DNA from: Pipra filicauda
Taxonomy: Eukaryota; Chordata; Aves; Passeriformes; Pipridae
Direction of reading: 5' to 3'
DNA length: 64,000 bases
Assembly (NCBI RefSeq): GCF_003945595.2
Contig: NW_024104378.1
Span: forward strand, 1,116,489 to 1,180,488
Shown here: positions 24,001 through 37,213 of the stretch, in pieces
How the letters are laid out: every line of letters starts with the position of its first letter
How positions within the stretch are numbered: position 1 is the stretch's first letter
Made by a program: the position numbers and the translations under genes
Notes under the pieces: generated by a model
What the model was told of the DNA's origin: nothing
The model's database searches: none
Seen by the model: the letters and a program-made list of their open reading frames with translations, nothing else

Positions 24001-27000
24001 GGTGTAACCGAAGATACAGACATGGTGCAGCATACCAGAATAGCACTCCAGACTCTCCAAGCCAAACAAAGGTCTGGTTGACAGGCCAGCTAATGGCTGT
24101 TCTCAGTTTTGGACATGGCACAACAACATGAGGTCATTTTTAAATAAACAAGTTTTTGTTTACCCAAATGTTTCATGTGAAAGCTTTGGAGGGTTCTCCT
24201 AGGTAAAGCGAGCCAGTATAAAGTACAATGGGGATGAGGTACAGCTGTAGCTACTACTTTGCTTGTGATAGCTAATATCCAGTGCTTAAGTGGTACTATA
24301 GTAGACAAGATTGCAGTTGGAGGGATTTAACACAAGAAACAGACTTCTTTGCAAAAGGCTGCAGACACTAGACTGACAGGTGGAGCCTGTGAACTTTTAA
24401 AGTTATTTCAAAATTCAACTGGGTCTTTCCAAAGCAAAATACAATTTCTGTAGACAAAGTAGATTTAGCACCTATTCTTGCATAGCTGTGAGTCTCCTTA
24501 GCTACCACTGAAACCAATTCAATATAAAAATACAATAGTAGACTCCTAGTATATGATAGTTCTGTGCTGATCAATTCTCAGTTCAGAATCTTTTAGCCAA
24601 GCAGAAAAAAATACCCCTCAATTGACAGGCCCGTCAATTCCCTTTCTATCCTTTTGTTATCTGCTTACATCAAGCCATGGTGAATCTTCTTCAGCTGAGC
24701 TGGCTGGAGCGTGATTTTAGGGGCTTTGTGAAGGAATACAGAGAGCCTTAGGGAACTAGGGAGTGACTATTTCCCCCTCTGCATAGGTGACACCTCTGGT
24801 AAGCCCAATAACATTCAGCGACGGCAGCAGCAACAATAAAAACGAATTGTGAGATGTCACCTTGTATTTTTGTAATATAGCTAACTCACTAGAGACTCGA
24901 CTTAATCCTTAAAAAACAACCTCCAAAGTGGATTAAGTGGAGTGAAGAGGGAAGATGGGATTAAAACAGTCAAATTTGGGTGTCTATAGAATGGAAGCTA
25001 AATACGAGCATCTTTTTTTCCCCCCTTGAAAAGTGTTCTGACTGAACTACTTTACTTGTTGATGTCCAGTTTCAGAACACATTTACAGGACATAGGATTT
25101 ATCCGTTGATTTTTCTTGAGGAGGCCCAGTGTCTGTTTTCCCTGATGTGAGCATTTCCCCATCTGCTTGGAGACAGAGATTTTTTCAGCCCTTCGTTTAG
25201 ACCTGAGAACAGAAACACACATCTCTCTTTTCCTTGGTGAAGAAAGCAACCATGGGTAAAAATTAAGTGAATATGATTATTTTATAACATAAAAGATTTG
25301 AGGAAAAACAGTTCCTGCCTATCTTCTACATTTGGAAATTCCTCGATGTTTTATGGGTATTGCAGGAAATAAAGACAGGAACGGGAACAGTTGGTCCATG
25401 ATGCAGGACACATAATTATGCTGTTGAATAAGGGAACTATATAGAATAATATCTTGGTCACAAGCAATAATTTTCATATTAATACTCTGATGTACTGAAT
25501 TCATCCTGTTTAACAGCTGAAGCTAGTCTAGCTGGCATTTAGACCACGCTGCTAGGTTAGGTTTGATTGCAAATCGTAACTGCAACTTTCATACCATCAG
25601 TGGCTCAGAAATCTAATGAACAGCTGATTTGAACTGTTTATGCTGCAAGAAATAATCCAGTGAGCTATGAAAATCACTACATTTAAGGCAACAAGCCCTC
25701 AAATACCTGTTTTAAGGCCTGGATCTCTGTTGCCATTTGGAAACTGAGTGCAACGGGGAGAATGGGAGGGAGGTACAGGGAATGGAAGGCCTCAGGCAAA
25801 AAGCTCTCACCAACTTCTTGTGACATTTTTTCTGCCTCTCTTATAAATATGGTCAGCAATGTCAGACAAATAAATACATGTATTCATGTGATGGCAGAGC
25901 TGTGCCTTGGCCCGGATCTTACAGGTTTGACAAAGCACTTAGAAATAAGCAAAGGAATCAGTGGCAATCCTTTTCATAAACACAGAAAAGTAACTGAAAA
26001 TTTCCTGCAGGAGTCGGGATCTACTGGAGGAGGATACTTACTCCAGGAAACAGAAGATTTGGCTGCTGCCACAGATCCATTTTCCCAAGAATAAAATAAA
26101 ACAGAGAAAGAGTTTGTGGAACCAGCTCCTGAGACATCAGGTTTTTGGAATTTGGAATCAAAAATTGATTCTTTTGGCCCATGTTTGGTGAAAACAGTGG
26201 AAAGACTAGATTTATTTGAAAAAGAAATTAAAAAAACATGAGCAGTCATAAAAAATAGTACTGACTATGACAGTAGAACAATTTATAATTGAGGGTCAAG
26301 TATCCTATTAGTTTGGGGTTATTTCTCTTTAAATAGAAGACCAGTCACAAAGGATTCCTGAGAGATGATATAATCTGAAACTATATTGGAAAAAAATTTG
26401 CTCCTCTCTGAAATTACCAGGGCCTTTTGTATCCTAGTAAAATACTTTATTACTTGATCTGGCTCTAGAGAAACAGTGATTCCATAACAAACCTTTCCCA
26501 GGACTTTAATTATTTCCTTTAATATATCCTGAAAAAGGACCAGGTCACTTCTGAAGGCCATTGAAAGAGTATGATTTTTTTCCTTGGGCAAACAAACAAA
26601 AAACAAAGGAATGTGTCTTTATATTGCAATCCTAAAGTGAAGTTAGGTTGCTAAGTACTAAGAGGGCAATAGTTCTGTTCCCAGAAACACATTTCAGATT
26701 ATATTTCAAAGAATTCTTTGACAATCTTCCAGTGAATCTCTTAAAAACCAGCCCTGCCCCAACACAACTGTGAATCTTCTTTGCCACTATAAAAATAAGG
26801 AGGGCTTTCAAATGAAAGCCCATGTGGCTTGTGAATTGTTTAGATGCTTCTCTAAGGGCCCTGATGTTTGAAGTTTCAGTGAGAGACCCAGGTGTGCATC
26901 ACACAGCATGTTCATGCTTTCAACAGCTATAAATATCCAATAGCGCTTGACCAGTTTCCCTTATGATGGCCCATTACAAACATTGTCCCTCTGAAATTTG

Positions 27001-27172
27001 TCTGCTGAGGTGGGCACTCAAACGAGAGTAGCCAGTGAAAACTAGAAAGATGTGCAAAAGCATTTGTCACCTTGGAGGACAAACAGGCAACACGTGGCCC
27101 TCCTATATGTAATTCTACTGAGAATATTTTGTAACAGAAAACTATAGCTTAATTCACATCTCAATTGTTAAT

Positions 27173-27238
27173 TTTCCCTTCCTTCCTTCTTGCCTTCCTT
27201 CCTTTCTGCCTTCTCTCCATCCTTTCTTCATTCTTTCA
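27173..27238 (+). repeat. (CCTT)n-derived pyrimidine tract
   Basis: Interrupted CCTT / CTTT units make an almost pure pyrimidine run of about 65 bases, a degenerate tetranucleotide microsatellite. Confidence 0.85.
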
Positions 27239-28050
27239 TATCAATTTTTTTTCAGGTGAAAAATGACAAATCAGAGCAACGAAATAATCACTCCTAATTC
27301 CAAATGAAAATGTGAAGTAGGTATGGAAAAAAGGATTAACATTCACATAATGCAAGGTTTTCGGGGTGTCATAGGGAGGGCCACAGATGGTTTACAGGGA
27401 AATCAAAGAGAAAATTTAACTGGAAAATAACCACTTTCTGCGGAAGATATTAGATGATCAACTACTATAACTAGTCCTAAAACCATAGTAACAAAACCCA
27501 AACAGAAAGGCAGACTTCACCGATGGCTTTTCCTACCAAACCACCTCAGGTCTCTTTTACTTGCAAGTGTATTGTTTATATAGTTGTCAGTGGTTCAGTA
27601 TCTCCTGTACTTGTTGCTCTGGGAGTATCTGTACGTCTGGTTATGCCCATGATTTTCACAGGAAAATCAACAAAGCACTGGTCTGGCATGTGGAAACTCT
27701 TACAGACTTTGACAGCATGAGCTCAAATGTATTTTTTTCTTTGTTTCTTTCTGGGTGTTTTATGGTGGGAATTAAAAAAAAGTTAAATAATCATATACTG
27801 GTTATTACTGGTTAGTTGCGAGCATTATATAGCTGGTGGTGATTCTTGGTTATTGGTTCTCAGGCATATGAAGTCTGATTCTTCAGTGGAGCAACCTAAA
27901 CTTATCTGTGGTGGCTTTGCAATCCTTTTACCTGATCCTGCTCTTCCACCATCTTTTCAATACTTTGAGCCTCATTTCCTATATAGCAGTTAATAAAAAC
28001 AAACTGGCAAGAAACCGTCTTTCTACATTTATGAAACTGTTGTCTTGATG

Positions 28051-28103
28051 TTTTTTTCACTTTTTTTTTCTTTTTTTCTTTTACTTTCCTTTTTTTCTTT
28101 TTG
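28051..28103 (+). repeat. T/C-rich low-complexity tract
   Basis: T runs of up to nine bases are separated by single C or CAC, TAC interruptions. The minus-strand frame through it (27902-28231) has a lysine-rich stretch for this reason only. Confidence 0.9.
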
Positions 28104-31100
28104 TCCCAGGTTTCTTGCCTGTCAAACTCATTGAGTATAAACTTTTTGAATTTTAGAAACATAAGTTCATGCAGTAATTGGAAGAACAGTCCCATAATTT
28201 CCAACTCCAGGGGGAAACTATCTTGGAACACAACAGCAAAAAGAAACCCCTGGGTGAAAGAAGAAACCTGGTCAAAATAAAATCACAGGTCATTGATTGA
28301 AAATGTAGATGTGATTACTTCTAATAAGCAATGAAATAAGGCAGCTAGAAGAAACTGTGTAGATTTCTGGAGCCTAGCTGAGCAGTCATTTTTAGAGTGA
28401 TGAAGATTTATAAAAGATCTGGTTTAAAGAAATAAATGCAAATATTATGGGGCCTTATTCTTTAAATTATCCTTTGGGCATATGCTTAAGTTTTCATCAG
28501 TGGAGTTTAGTGAGCAGAGATGAAGGGCTCCTGGATGACTCTGCTTTTACTCCTTCCATGCCGCCCTGCATCAAGAACTGTATCTTTTCGAGTGGGAGTG
28601 TTGCTTTCACAGGAAGCCCCACCAACCTTATTAGCAGGTGGTGGGTTTATTGCTCTGATCAGGAAAGCTGAAAAAACAAGTGTGGTCCAGTGTTTCCCTT
28701 AGCGGAGCCTCGCTGCGAATACTGACATTATTTATTCATAACCTGTCAGGCCAACATCAGTGCTCTTCTCAGTGCTTGAAGTGCCTGCTCAGTCATCTCT
28801 GCTACACAATACTGGTCTCTTAGGAATAAAATGGGCATAACTCGTTGAAAAGAAACTCAATCGTTTGCAATAAAATGCTCTCTCACTTTCTACTAAATTC
28901 TCTGCTAGTGCTGTAATCACTATGAAAAATCCTGAGAACTCACATCTAGTTGGAAGAGATAGTTAGCCCTAAAAACATTCAGGATTAATTATCACATCTA
29001 GCACCTTGGATTCTGCCTAATAGCAACAGCAAGCCAGTGCGGACTTCAGGGAAGAGATAGAGTTGCCCCACTGTGCTTGTTCTGTATGAGGGGCAGATCC
29101 AGGCCCCCTCCTCCCCACCAGCTCTGGGTGTGCAGTGCAAGCACCACTGCTGAGCATCACTGGTGATCACTGGCAATGATCTTGCCCTGAGTGCAGCAAG
29201 GGCCACCCAAAAGGCAAAAAGTTGAAAACACTTTTCCAAGTGTTGCCATGATAAAGCACTCTGCCCTGGGTGACAATATGGGAGGTATAGGAATATAGAA
29301 TACTCCTTTGTTTTTTGTGGTTTTGGAGCAGGTGACATTCAGCACTGTCGTTGGTCAATATTGCCACCATATCTTGTAAGACTGAAGCAGGAACTTGTCA
29401 CTGAAGTACTGGCTGGTGCTCCAGGGCTTTCTGCACTGCCCAGGCTGCTCCTGTGAGACCCCAGATGCCAGCTGGCTGCCCCTCTCCTTCACAACATTCT
29501 GTGTTCTCCACATACTGGTTGTCTCTGCTGCCCAAGGACGTGGTACAAGGAGGGGAAGGGCTGGGTCTCTCCTCACATCCCATGGGCAAGGTGGCCAGAC
29601 ACTGAGTATGACCAGGGTTGCCAGCAGCTTGGTGTCTCTGTTCCTGAGGTGTGATGTGTGGGGTTGCACCCATCACGTCTTTAATTTTTTCCAATCCAGG
29701 CTGTGATGTTTGAGGACAGCTGAAACTCTGAAAGTCCTTTTGATTTCCATTTGACTGCTTTCTATGAGCCCATGCCTCATCTTCCCTTGTGCACATGTTT
29801 ACTTGATGCCTGCTGTGTGTTGTACATAGGAATAACAAACTAGAAATACTGTATTTCCCCATACCAACATTGATTCCTAGCAGAGAAGTGTGTGCGTGAA
29901 AAGTTGGTTCTTCAGTAGGAAGTGTTAAGGCTCACTCTGTATTATCTATGCTCAGAAATGCTGGAGATGTTTTATCCCACATCATCTCTGCCTTTGCCAT
30001 GTGCAGCTTCTTGTCACCAGTCCCTGCTCTGCAGCAGGTAGTGATGAGGTGTTTCCCTGTCTGCAGGCAGTCCAGGATACGTTTTCTCTGGCAGAAAGAG
30101 GCAACAAAGGCAGCTCCTGGTTGTTCTCTTCTGCTCCCCATCTGCAACTTGTTGCCCTGGCAGTGGGGCTGGCCTGGCTGCCTGGAGAGCCATGCCATAA
30201 AGCAAAATAGCAATAACAATTCAGGTTAAAAAAATACCAACACATCTTTTCCGGGAGAAGGTAATTTTGGTTTTCAACCTAAAACACTCTTGGTCTCCAC
30301 ATACATGTTTGCTCCTTCAAGTAAGGGCCGGTAAACAGGATGCAAAAATGAACAATTGCACATAGCAGGCAGCAGTAAAAATGTGGCTTCACTGCCAAAG
30401 GAAGCATATCATGCATCAGCTTAGCTACCGAGGTTAGACAGAGCAAGTCCTCGCCAGTGTGCTCTCCAGATCCGACTCAAGCTTGAACAAAGGTATCAGC
30501 CCTGGCCTGTCCCTGGTCTAGGCTCTATTTTCATAGCCCTGAAAAATAAATAACGTAACACATACTTCCTACAGAAGGTAGCCAAGGACTTTTCCACACT
30601 GCACTGCACACTGTCATATAATCTTCATGTCCAAGGGAAGTTATTCCTCTTTTTTCAATATGGGAAATGTATCTAGCATATTCATAAATGGGGGTAACAA
30701 TTAGGAAGTGTATTCCTCTTCGTGAATTACCCTGAGATCCAGTCATAGAGCTTATAACTGAATTTCTAAACTTTTACTTTATATGTGACAGCCACTGAGT
30801 TTGTTCATTGGTGTAATTCCCCTCCTGCTTGTCAGGATGAGGATTTCACCCAGAGCACCCTAATATCCAATCAATCAGCTGGCACAGAGTCAACAAATGC
30901 AGAACTTTCCAAGCACAGGAAAACAAATTGGCACAAGAATAAAAATTTATAGTGGTCAAGCTTTCTGTGGAGCAGACCAAGAGGGTTGCCCCATTCCCCA
31001 TTGCAATTAGCATCATGTCACTCTTCTCTGTCCCAGGAATGGACCTTGTCATGTTTTTTTCATTTCACAGAGCTGTTCCTGTGGATGCAGGAGCCGCTAG

Positions 31101-33365
31101 CAGTCTTTGCTCCAGGTGTTCTCCTATGAAGCTGGTCTTAATCTCTGCTCTCTGTCTTGAGCTAAACAGGCAGCTGCAAACTAGAAGAAAGGAAGTGGTT
31201 ACTCCAAAGCCTATGGGGAAGGCATTGATGTTGCAAGAGAGCTTATCAACAACTTCTATATGTACAAAATTCATGGAGGTGTTCCCTTCCCAGGGGCCGG
31301 CAAAAATGAGTTCCTACTTCTGCTCTTTCTGAGACTGACTGTGCAGAGACTTCTGCTGATGTGGTCATGTCAGTCTGCAGTATGGTAGCTTTTAGGAAAT
31401 GTGTACATTGATAAAACCCTTAGTGGAAGCACAGCTTGCAACAGCAAAGACAGACATTTGTTTTACGAATGCCTTTGCTGGCATGGACTACTTTCTTATT
31501 TCAATTTCACCTTTCAGGACAACTATAAATGAGGGGCAAGGAGATGTTTCTGTACTAATAACTCCTGCAAACTGGGATGTTTGCAAAGGGGCAGCTGTCC
31601 TGACAGCACTAACTTCGGTGCCTGCTGGCAGTTTATACACGATTACAAGCTCATAAGCAGTTCAGGATTGTGAGTACTAGAAAAAGACGGAGGAAAAACA
31701 TGAGCTGCCTTTGCTCACATTTTGAATAATTCTTGCTGCTTTTAAGTAATTTTTTGCACAACAGAACAATTTCCCAAGGGTAATGAGAAACTCCATCTGA
31801 ATACTGAAATACGGCACACTACATTTTCCCTGGAGCAGCACTGGACAAGGCCCTTCACTTTTCAGGGCGAAGAGAGCCGAGTAGCCAGGAGTTGCAGGTT
31901 CAGCTGCTCAGTCCAATTAGCAGCTGTATGTGGGTTTCTGGCATGGGGACTGCCTGCTCTGCCTGCCAGGCTGTCGCATTAGTGCTTTCTATCGCTATAA
32001 CAGTTTAGATGAGGACACCTGCATCTCCAAAAACAGATGGGTGAGAAAACTTTTGTTGATGGGTAGAGATTTGCTCTCTAGTAGCAGAGCAGGGACTGTT
32101 CTTACTTCCCACCACCCTTAGCACCAGGCGTTTGGATGTCCAGTGGTTTTAACAGTGGGAAATACTGGTACACACAGACTTCAGGGTCTCTTGGGGGATG
32201 GATGACAGTCAAGTGCAGTTCAGAGGGAATTAATTTTAGGCTCAGACCTCCAGGGACAAAGAGCAGGGAGTTGTGTACCCAAGCTATTGCGTGGCTCTGG
32301 CCTTTCCATGCATTTGCACACAAAACCATGCCAGAGTCAACAATACAGCTGGTCCTAGGACCACTAGAGGTGTGCCTGTGGATACTCTGACATCAGCAGA
32401 GTCATAGAGCTTTGACGAAAGCCAGTGGGAATTGTGCAGCTCAGTCTGATGGCATCAGGGTCAGATCACAAGAGACTGAGTACCTTTCCTGATAGTATTC
32501 CAAAGTTATCCTGGAGAGATAACTGGTCAGCCACATTTTTGGCACACAAGTCAGAAGACACAGGACTTCTTCAATGTAAAGGGATATATCTGGAGATGAA
32601 TTTGGGTGGAGTGCTATTAGGCAATCTTGCTGTCCTCTCATTTGTTAGTAAATCACAAATAACCTGGTAAAATTTGTTTCTGGACTGGAGAAGTGCAGGT
32701 GACAAGGGCATGAGTGATTGCTGACTCAGTAGAGTAGGTAGCATGCTTGTGCTGGTCAAGGCTGGGCCCTGTGACTGCCATGGCACAAAGTATGAAGGGG
32801 CCATTTTGGCTGGCAGCCAGCCACCCCTTCACCTGCCCCACCATGTCCCACAGTGGGGGTGGGCACAGCTGGAGGGGTAGCAGGGCTATGGCCAATTTGC
32901 TGTTACAGTGGTTTAACCACTTTCCTGTGCCCCTGCCTTCCTCTCCTTTCTGTTTACCTTATGCCAGGTGTAGTGGGTTGACCTTGGTTGGATGACAGGT
33001 ACCCACTAAGGCCACTCTCTCATTCTCCCTCTGCAATCTGACAGAGGAGAGAAAAAAAACAAACAAACAGCTAAGGATTCATGAGTTCTCAGCTCTCATA
33101 AGAGCTGGGAGAGGTCAGTTTCTGATTACTGTCATGGGTAAAACACACTCAGAGTGGGTATAATAATTAAATTTATCACTAACAGGATAAGAGCCAAAGA
33201 GTGAGAAATAAAACAATCTCAAAAACACCTAGCCCACCCCTCCTTTCTTCCATGTTCTCCCTCCTCCCATCCAGCTGTGTAGGGGGATGGGGAACGGGGC
33301 TTACAGTTGTTGTTTCTGCCACTGCTCAGGGAGAGGAGTCCTTCCCCTGCTCTCATGGGATCCTT

Positions 33366-33530
33366 CCCATGGGAGACAGTCCTTGATGAACCTCTCCGGT
33401 GTGAGTCCATCCCACAGGCAACAGTTCTTCATGAAACTGCTGTCTCGTGGGTCACTTCTCCATGGGGTGCAGTCCTTCACAAATGAGCTGTACCGGTGTG
33501 GGTCCCCCACAGGGGCCACAAGTCCTATCT
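33366..33530. repeat. Degenerate ~47-bp tandem units inside the LTR
   Basis: Units starting near 33366, 33411, 33460 and 33507 share a pattern of CCCAyrGG, then a (G)CAGTyCTTCA-like core, then a GTGGGTCC-like end. This is an internal expansion within the LTR. It explains the repetitive peptides in frames through this region. Confidence 0.6.
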
Positions 33531-33878
33531 GGGAAAAACGTGCTCCAGCATGGGCTCCACTCTCCGTGGGCTGCAGGTGCCTGGCAGGACTCTGTTCCAT
33601 CTTGGGCCTCCCACAAGGTCACAGCCTCCTTCACATATCCACCTGCTCTAGCATGGGCTACTCCATGGGCTGCAGGTGGGTCTCTGCACCCCGATGGGCT
33701 GCAGGGGCACAGTTGCTCCACCACGGTCTGCACCACGGGCTGCAGGGACCTCATCTCCGGCACCTGGAGCACCTCCTGCCCCTCCTTCTGCACTGACCTT
33801 GGTGTCTGCATTGTTGTTCCCATGTTCTCACTCCGCTCTTCCCTGGCTGGAATTCTTTCTGCACAGTACCTTCTGTTC

Positions 33879-33972
33879 TTAAATATGTTATCACAGAGGC
33901 GTTACTATCACTCTTGATTGGCTCGGCCTTGGCCAGCAGCAGGAAGCCCGTCCTGGAGCCGGCTGGCATTGG
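33879..33972 (-). promoter_or_regulatory. Probable LTR promoter: two CCAAT boxes and a TATA-like box
   Basis: On the minus strand, CCAAT occurs at 33972-33968 and 33921-33917, followed about 30 bases later by CATATTTAA at 33887-33879. This order and spacing fits an RNA polymerase II core promoter of a retroviral U3 region. Transcription would start near 33850 and run toward lower coordinates. Whether it is active is unknown. Confidence 0.45.
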
Positions 33973-35263
33973 CTCCACCAGACAGGGGAAGCTTCTAGCA
34001 GCTTCTAACAGAAACTAGCCCTGTAGCCCCTCCACTGCCAAAACTCAGCCACAGAAACCCACTGCACCTGGCATAAGGCAAACAGAAAGAATACAGAGTA
34101 TTCGTTGTCAATGAAGAAACACAAACACATTTGTGCCAAGGATGCACATCCGCACTGGCAGCCAGCTCACTGCAACTACACCAGCTCTTGCTTATCCAAA
34201 AATTGATCCATTAACTGCAGATTAGTAGAGTCAGCTGTATTACATATCGAGTCTGTCAGGGCTGGGGGTGCACAGATGCAAAATACTGAATGAAGAGACT
34301 ATCAGGTTAAACAGATACTGCATGACAGTTTTGCTGCAACCAGTTGTATGGCAGAAGAATATGGTAAAAATGTTATTGTAAATATGGTAAAAATGTTAAT
34401 GCCAGAGAACTTAGTTTTGTGGCTTTTGTCTCCTCTGTTCTAAAGACCCCTATATGATGTATGTCTATTGGAAAAATAGTATTATTTTTTTTTAATTCCA
34501 GAGTCATTTAGTAGGAAGAAAAATCATACCGTGTTTGTACAATTTATAAGTATTTTCTCAAGTATGAAATCCTGTCATTCTGGAAGTCAACACGAATTTC
34601 CAAAAGGGAAACTCCTACAGATTCCAGTAGGGCCAAATTTTCACTCTATGAGCAGTTCGATTTATCCCATGATACATAAATATTTACAAATATGCTAGAT
34701 CTTTATTCTTCGAAATTTAATTAGAATCTGCTAAAGCAGACAGTTCAGTGAAATACCTAATCCACCAAAATAACCTAAAACCATGTGTTTTCAAATCACC
34801 CTAAAAAGGGTCAGCTCTGCATACAGTTTCCAATATGTTTAGGCTATAAAATATTCTTAATTTATTTTCTTTGGCTTGTCTCCAGCAGCTTGAACCTTCA
34901 AAATTGTATTGATGCCATCCTCAAGACATCCAGTGCTTTGTCTCCACGGGGATAGCTGTGGTCTGAGGCTACAAGTTGGCATGGTTTTGAGTACACACAA
35001 TTATGCTAAGGTACAGGAAATTAATCTGTAGTTCTACCAGCAATAGTTTCAGTGCTACGAGGGAGAATGTACCTTGTGTCTGAATACAAAATTCTATGTC
35101 CATTACTATAAATAATCCTTGAATCTGCTTTAGCTCTACTTTGGGAAACACATTTATGTTGATTTTATCTATTAAAGGTCTTAGACCTTGTCTGGGCATG
35201 CAGAACTGGCTAGTCTAAAATAGTAGTTCTGCTTGGGCACTTCCAGTAAATTTAAGAATACCA

Positions 35264-35351
35264 GGATAACTCCCTTAGGAGTCTTATCCTTAGTCTTATC
35301 TCATAGGATAAGACTAACTTGTAGGATAAACCTACTTACCTAGCAGGATAA
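35264..35351. repeat. Hairpin and GGATAA-repeat cluster
   Basis: GTCTTATCCT (35281-35290) and AGGATAAGAC (35305-35314) are perfect inverted 10-mers with a 14-base loop. GGATAA occurs directly at 35264, 35306, 35324 and 35346, with its complement at 35285. This could be a small GATA-like binding cluster or a decayed minisatellite. Confidence 0.6.
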
Positions 35352-37060
35352 ACACAACTTTGTTAGAAATAATTAATAGATGACCTGAAAAAAATTGAGT
35401 TAATTAGTTTCATTTTGATAAAGAGGGTCCATCTGAGGAGTTGGAAACTGCTATGCCAGGCAGCTTCTGAAGGGGAGAGACATTGGGGGAAGCCAAGTGG
35501 TTTTCTTGACTGTACCTTAGGACATAAACCCTGGGGAGCTCACCAGTACAATCCTATATCTGCAGATTAGGGCAATCCTATACCTTTTCTTTGGGCTCAC
35601 TTCTTCATGCTCTTCTCCATGTCATTTCCAGTCATAAAGTTTAGATTGTTTCTTTTTTTGTGAGACCCATCCCAGCTCGTTCTGCAGGTGAATTTTCTGA
35701 AGATGTGAGCTCCCTGGCTGCAGTGTGTGAAAGTGTAGGCACTGCAGTACTCAGCCCAGCTCCGTGCCGTTTCTCATTCAGCTGATGCTGGTTTAATATC
35801 ATCTTACTCTGCTTTAATATCCTGAAGCTCTGCATGCAGTGCCCTTTGGGAACCTGTTCCTTAGTACTCCATCTGAGCATCTGCAAACCTGCCCTCTTAC
35901 AGAACGCTCACACTCTCTCTGTGTGAGACAGAGAGAAAAAGAAGTCCAGAGAATTTTTTCTGCTTCAACACTGAGAGGACCCCCCCTTCCCTGAAGCTGA
36001 AGAATAAAAATGAGCATTTTTTTCTTTTCTGCAAGGTTGAGAGATCAAAAGAATGACTAATTGACCAAGCCTGAGCGGGTCTAATTGACTTCAGCCCTAG
36101 AGTTTTTCACTGTTCTGCACCTGTTTCGGAGAGCTGATTCACGGCTTGATTCAAAGCTCTCTATTAACTTTAGTTTTTATCAGAACTCACAATTTCAACT
36201 GAAATGGAGCACTGCTTGCTGATTTTGGTGAATTTCATTGCAGTGCCTTGGCCCTTTGATAGTTTTTTTTAAACAATTTCTTAAACTTCCAAGCGAAGTA
36301 TTATAAAGCATTATTGAGTACATCTAAGTGATAGTAAGACACTGAAGAATATACTGTAGGCCATATGTAGAACATGAGTATCGCACAGTACAAGGTTACT
36401 TTGAAGTAAACAAATATGTAAAATTCCCATTTTACTTTTTTTTTTTTTACTCAGTGTGGAGAAAACAGCTGCACTTGAAGCAGCTGGATTTGAACAGCTG
36501 CTTTAGAAGTGTTCAGTTTTCAGTAGTCAAATAATTTTATCAGCCTTTTGTATTTCTAGACTTGTAGCTAAAAATAAGAAACTATTTTGGTCTTATGGTG
36601 ATTTCATAAACTGTACTGATGGCCTGAGAGCTTTCATCAACCATTTGTTCTCATTCTGCATGATGCATCCCAGGCTTATTTAGACTGTGGGTTCTGCAGT
36701 ACATAGAGTTTAGAGTCCAGCCTCACAAGAAGTATCTGATTGATTTTAGGGAAACTTTCAGATTTGTTTGTCTTGCCATCATCCACTTGAACCTGCTGGT
36801 CTCTCTACCAGATTCTGGGTGCAACAGGTCTGCAGCATCCCTTAGGTGGGCATTATGTCTCAGGGAAGGAGTCCTCCCTTCCTCCTCTAGCATACCACAG
36901 TCCCAAAAGATCTCAAGGCTCCCATTTCCTGCTGAATCCCATGATAAGAGAGTCTTAGTCTTCCAGGGACAACAGCCTCTGAGGTAGATGACCTTTTTAC
37001 CAATGAAAGTCTCTGTAAATTCCACACTTAAAATTGTGTCAACTCCCTGCATATATGGGG

Positions 37061-37213
37061 CCTTTCCCTTTCCCCTTTCCCTCCTTTCTACCTCCTTTAG
37101 TTTTTCCCTCTTATTCTTTTTTCTTTTCTAAATCTTTTTATTTTCTTTTTTTAATTTGTTTTCCATTTATTTTTCTTTTTTCTTTTCTTTTTAATTTTCT
37201 TTGTTTTCCCCAT
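37061..37213 (+). repeat. Pyrimidine-rich low-complexity tract
   Basis: About 150 bases of CCTTT / TTCTTTT composition with few purines, grading from CCCTTT units to T-rich units. It may be the decayed relic of a microsatellite. The 79-codon Phe-rich frame through it (37034-37273) is an artefact. Confidence 0.9.

Larger units (their letters stand above)
21270..32940. other. Long non-coding stretch, no gene seen
   Basis: I find no exon, gene or named transposon in these 11.7 kb apart from the simple tracts listed separately. The denser frames at 29355-29862 and 29932-30245 overlap on both strands in a GC-richer patch and show no domain. An open plus frame at about 31185-31370 is short and unrecognised. 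Confidence 0.5.
32969..34066 (-). mobile_element. Solo LTR of an avian endogenous retrovirus (ERVL-like)
   Basis: A 1098-bp element with TG...CA ends and short terminal inverted repeats. Its sequence resembles an LTR family common in bird genomes (TGTAGTGGGTTGACC at one end, and internal CACGGGCTGCAGG-like phrases) that I recognise from memory but cannot name exactly. Orientation is taken as minus because, reading that way, two CCAAT boxes precede a TATA-like box, as in a U3 promoter. No internal retroviral genes flank it, so it is a solo LTR left by recombination between two LTRs. Frames inside it (33287-33917 plus, 33301-33823 minus) are chance frames in a GC-rich, repeat-structured region. 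The family assignment to ERVL is the least certain part. Confidence 0.8.
32946..34089. repeat. Inverted 34-bp ends enclosing an LTR
   Basis: Bases 32946-32979 are the reverse complement of 34056-34089 at 32 of 34 positions (mismatches at 32956 and 32971). The inner 11 bases of each arm are the ends of the LTR itself (TGTAGTGGGTT and AACCCACTGCA). The outer 23 bases (32946-32968 and 34067-34089) are flank. ERV target duplications are direct, not inverted. The best explanation is that the LTR inserted at the centre of a palindrome: removing it with one copy of a 5-bp duplication (CCAGG / CCTGG, one mismatch) gives a 41-bp near-perfect palindrome. Confidence 0.85.

Noticed and set aside
31185..31370. 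Open plus frame of about 60 codons with a protein-like composition (DVARELINNFY...)
   Set aside because: Short, bounded by stops, no splice sites and no family I recognise.
32361..32374. CCACTAGAGGTGTG, resembling a CTCF site
   Set aside because: Two departures from the core in its most constrained part (GGTG for GGGC).
33287..33917. Overlapping frames of 123-169 codons on both strands
   Set aside because: They lie wholly inside the solo LTR and its internal tandem units, which are non-coding.
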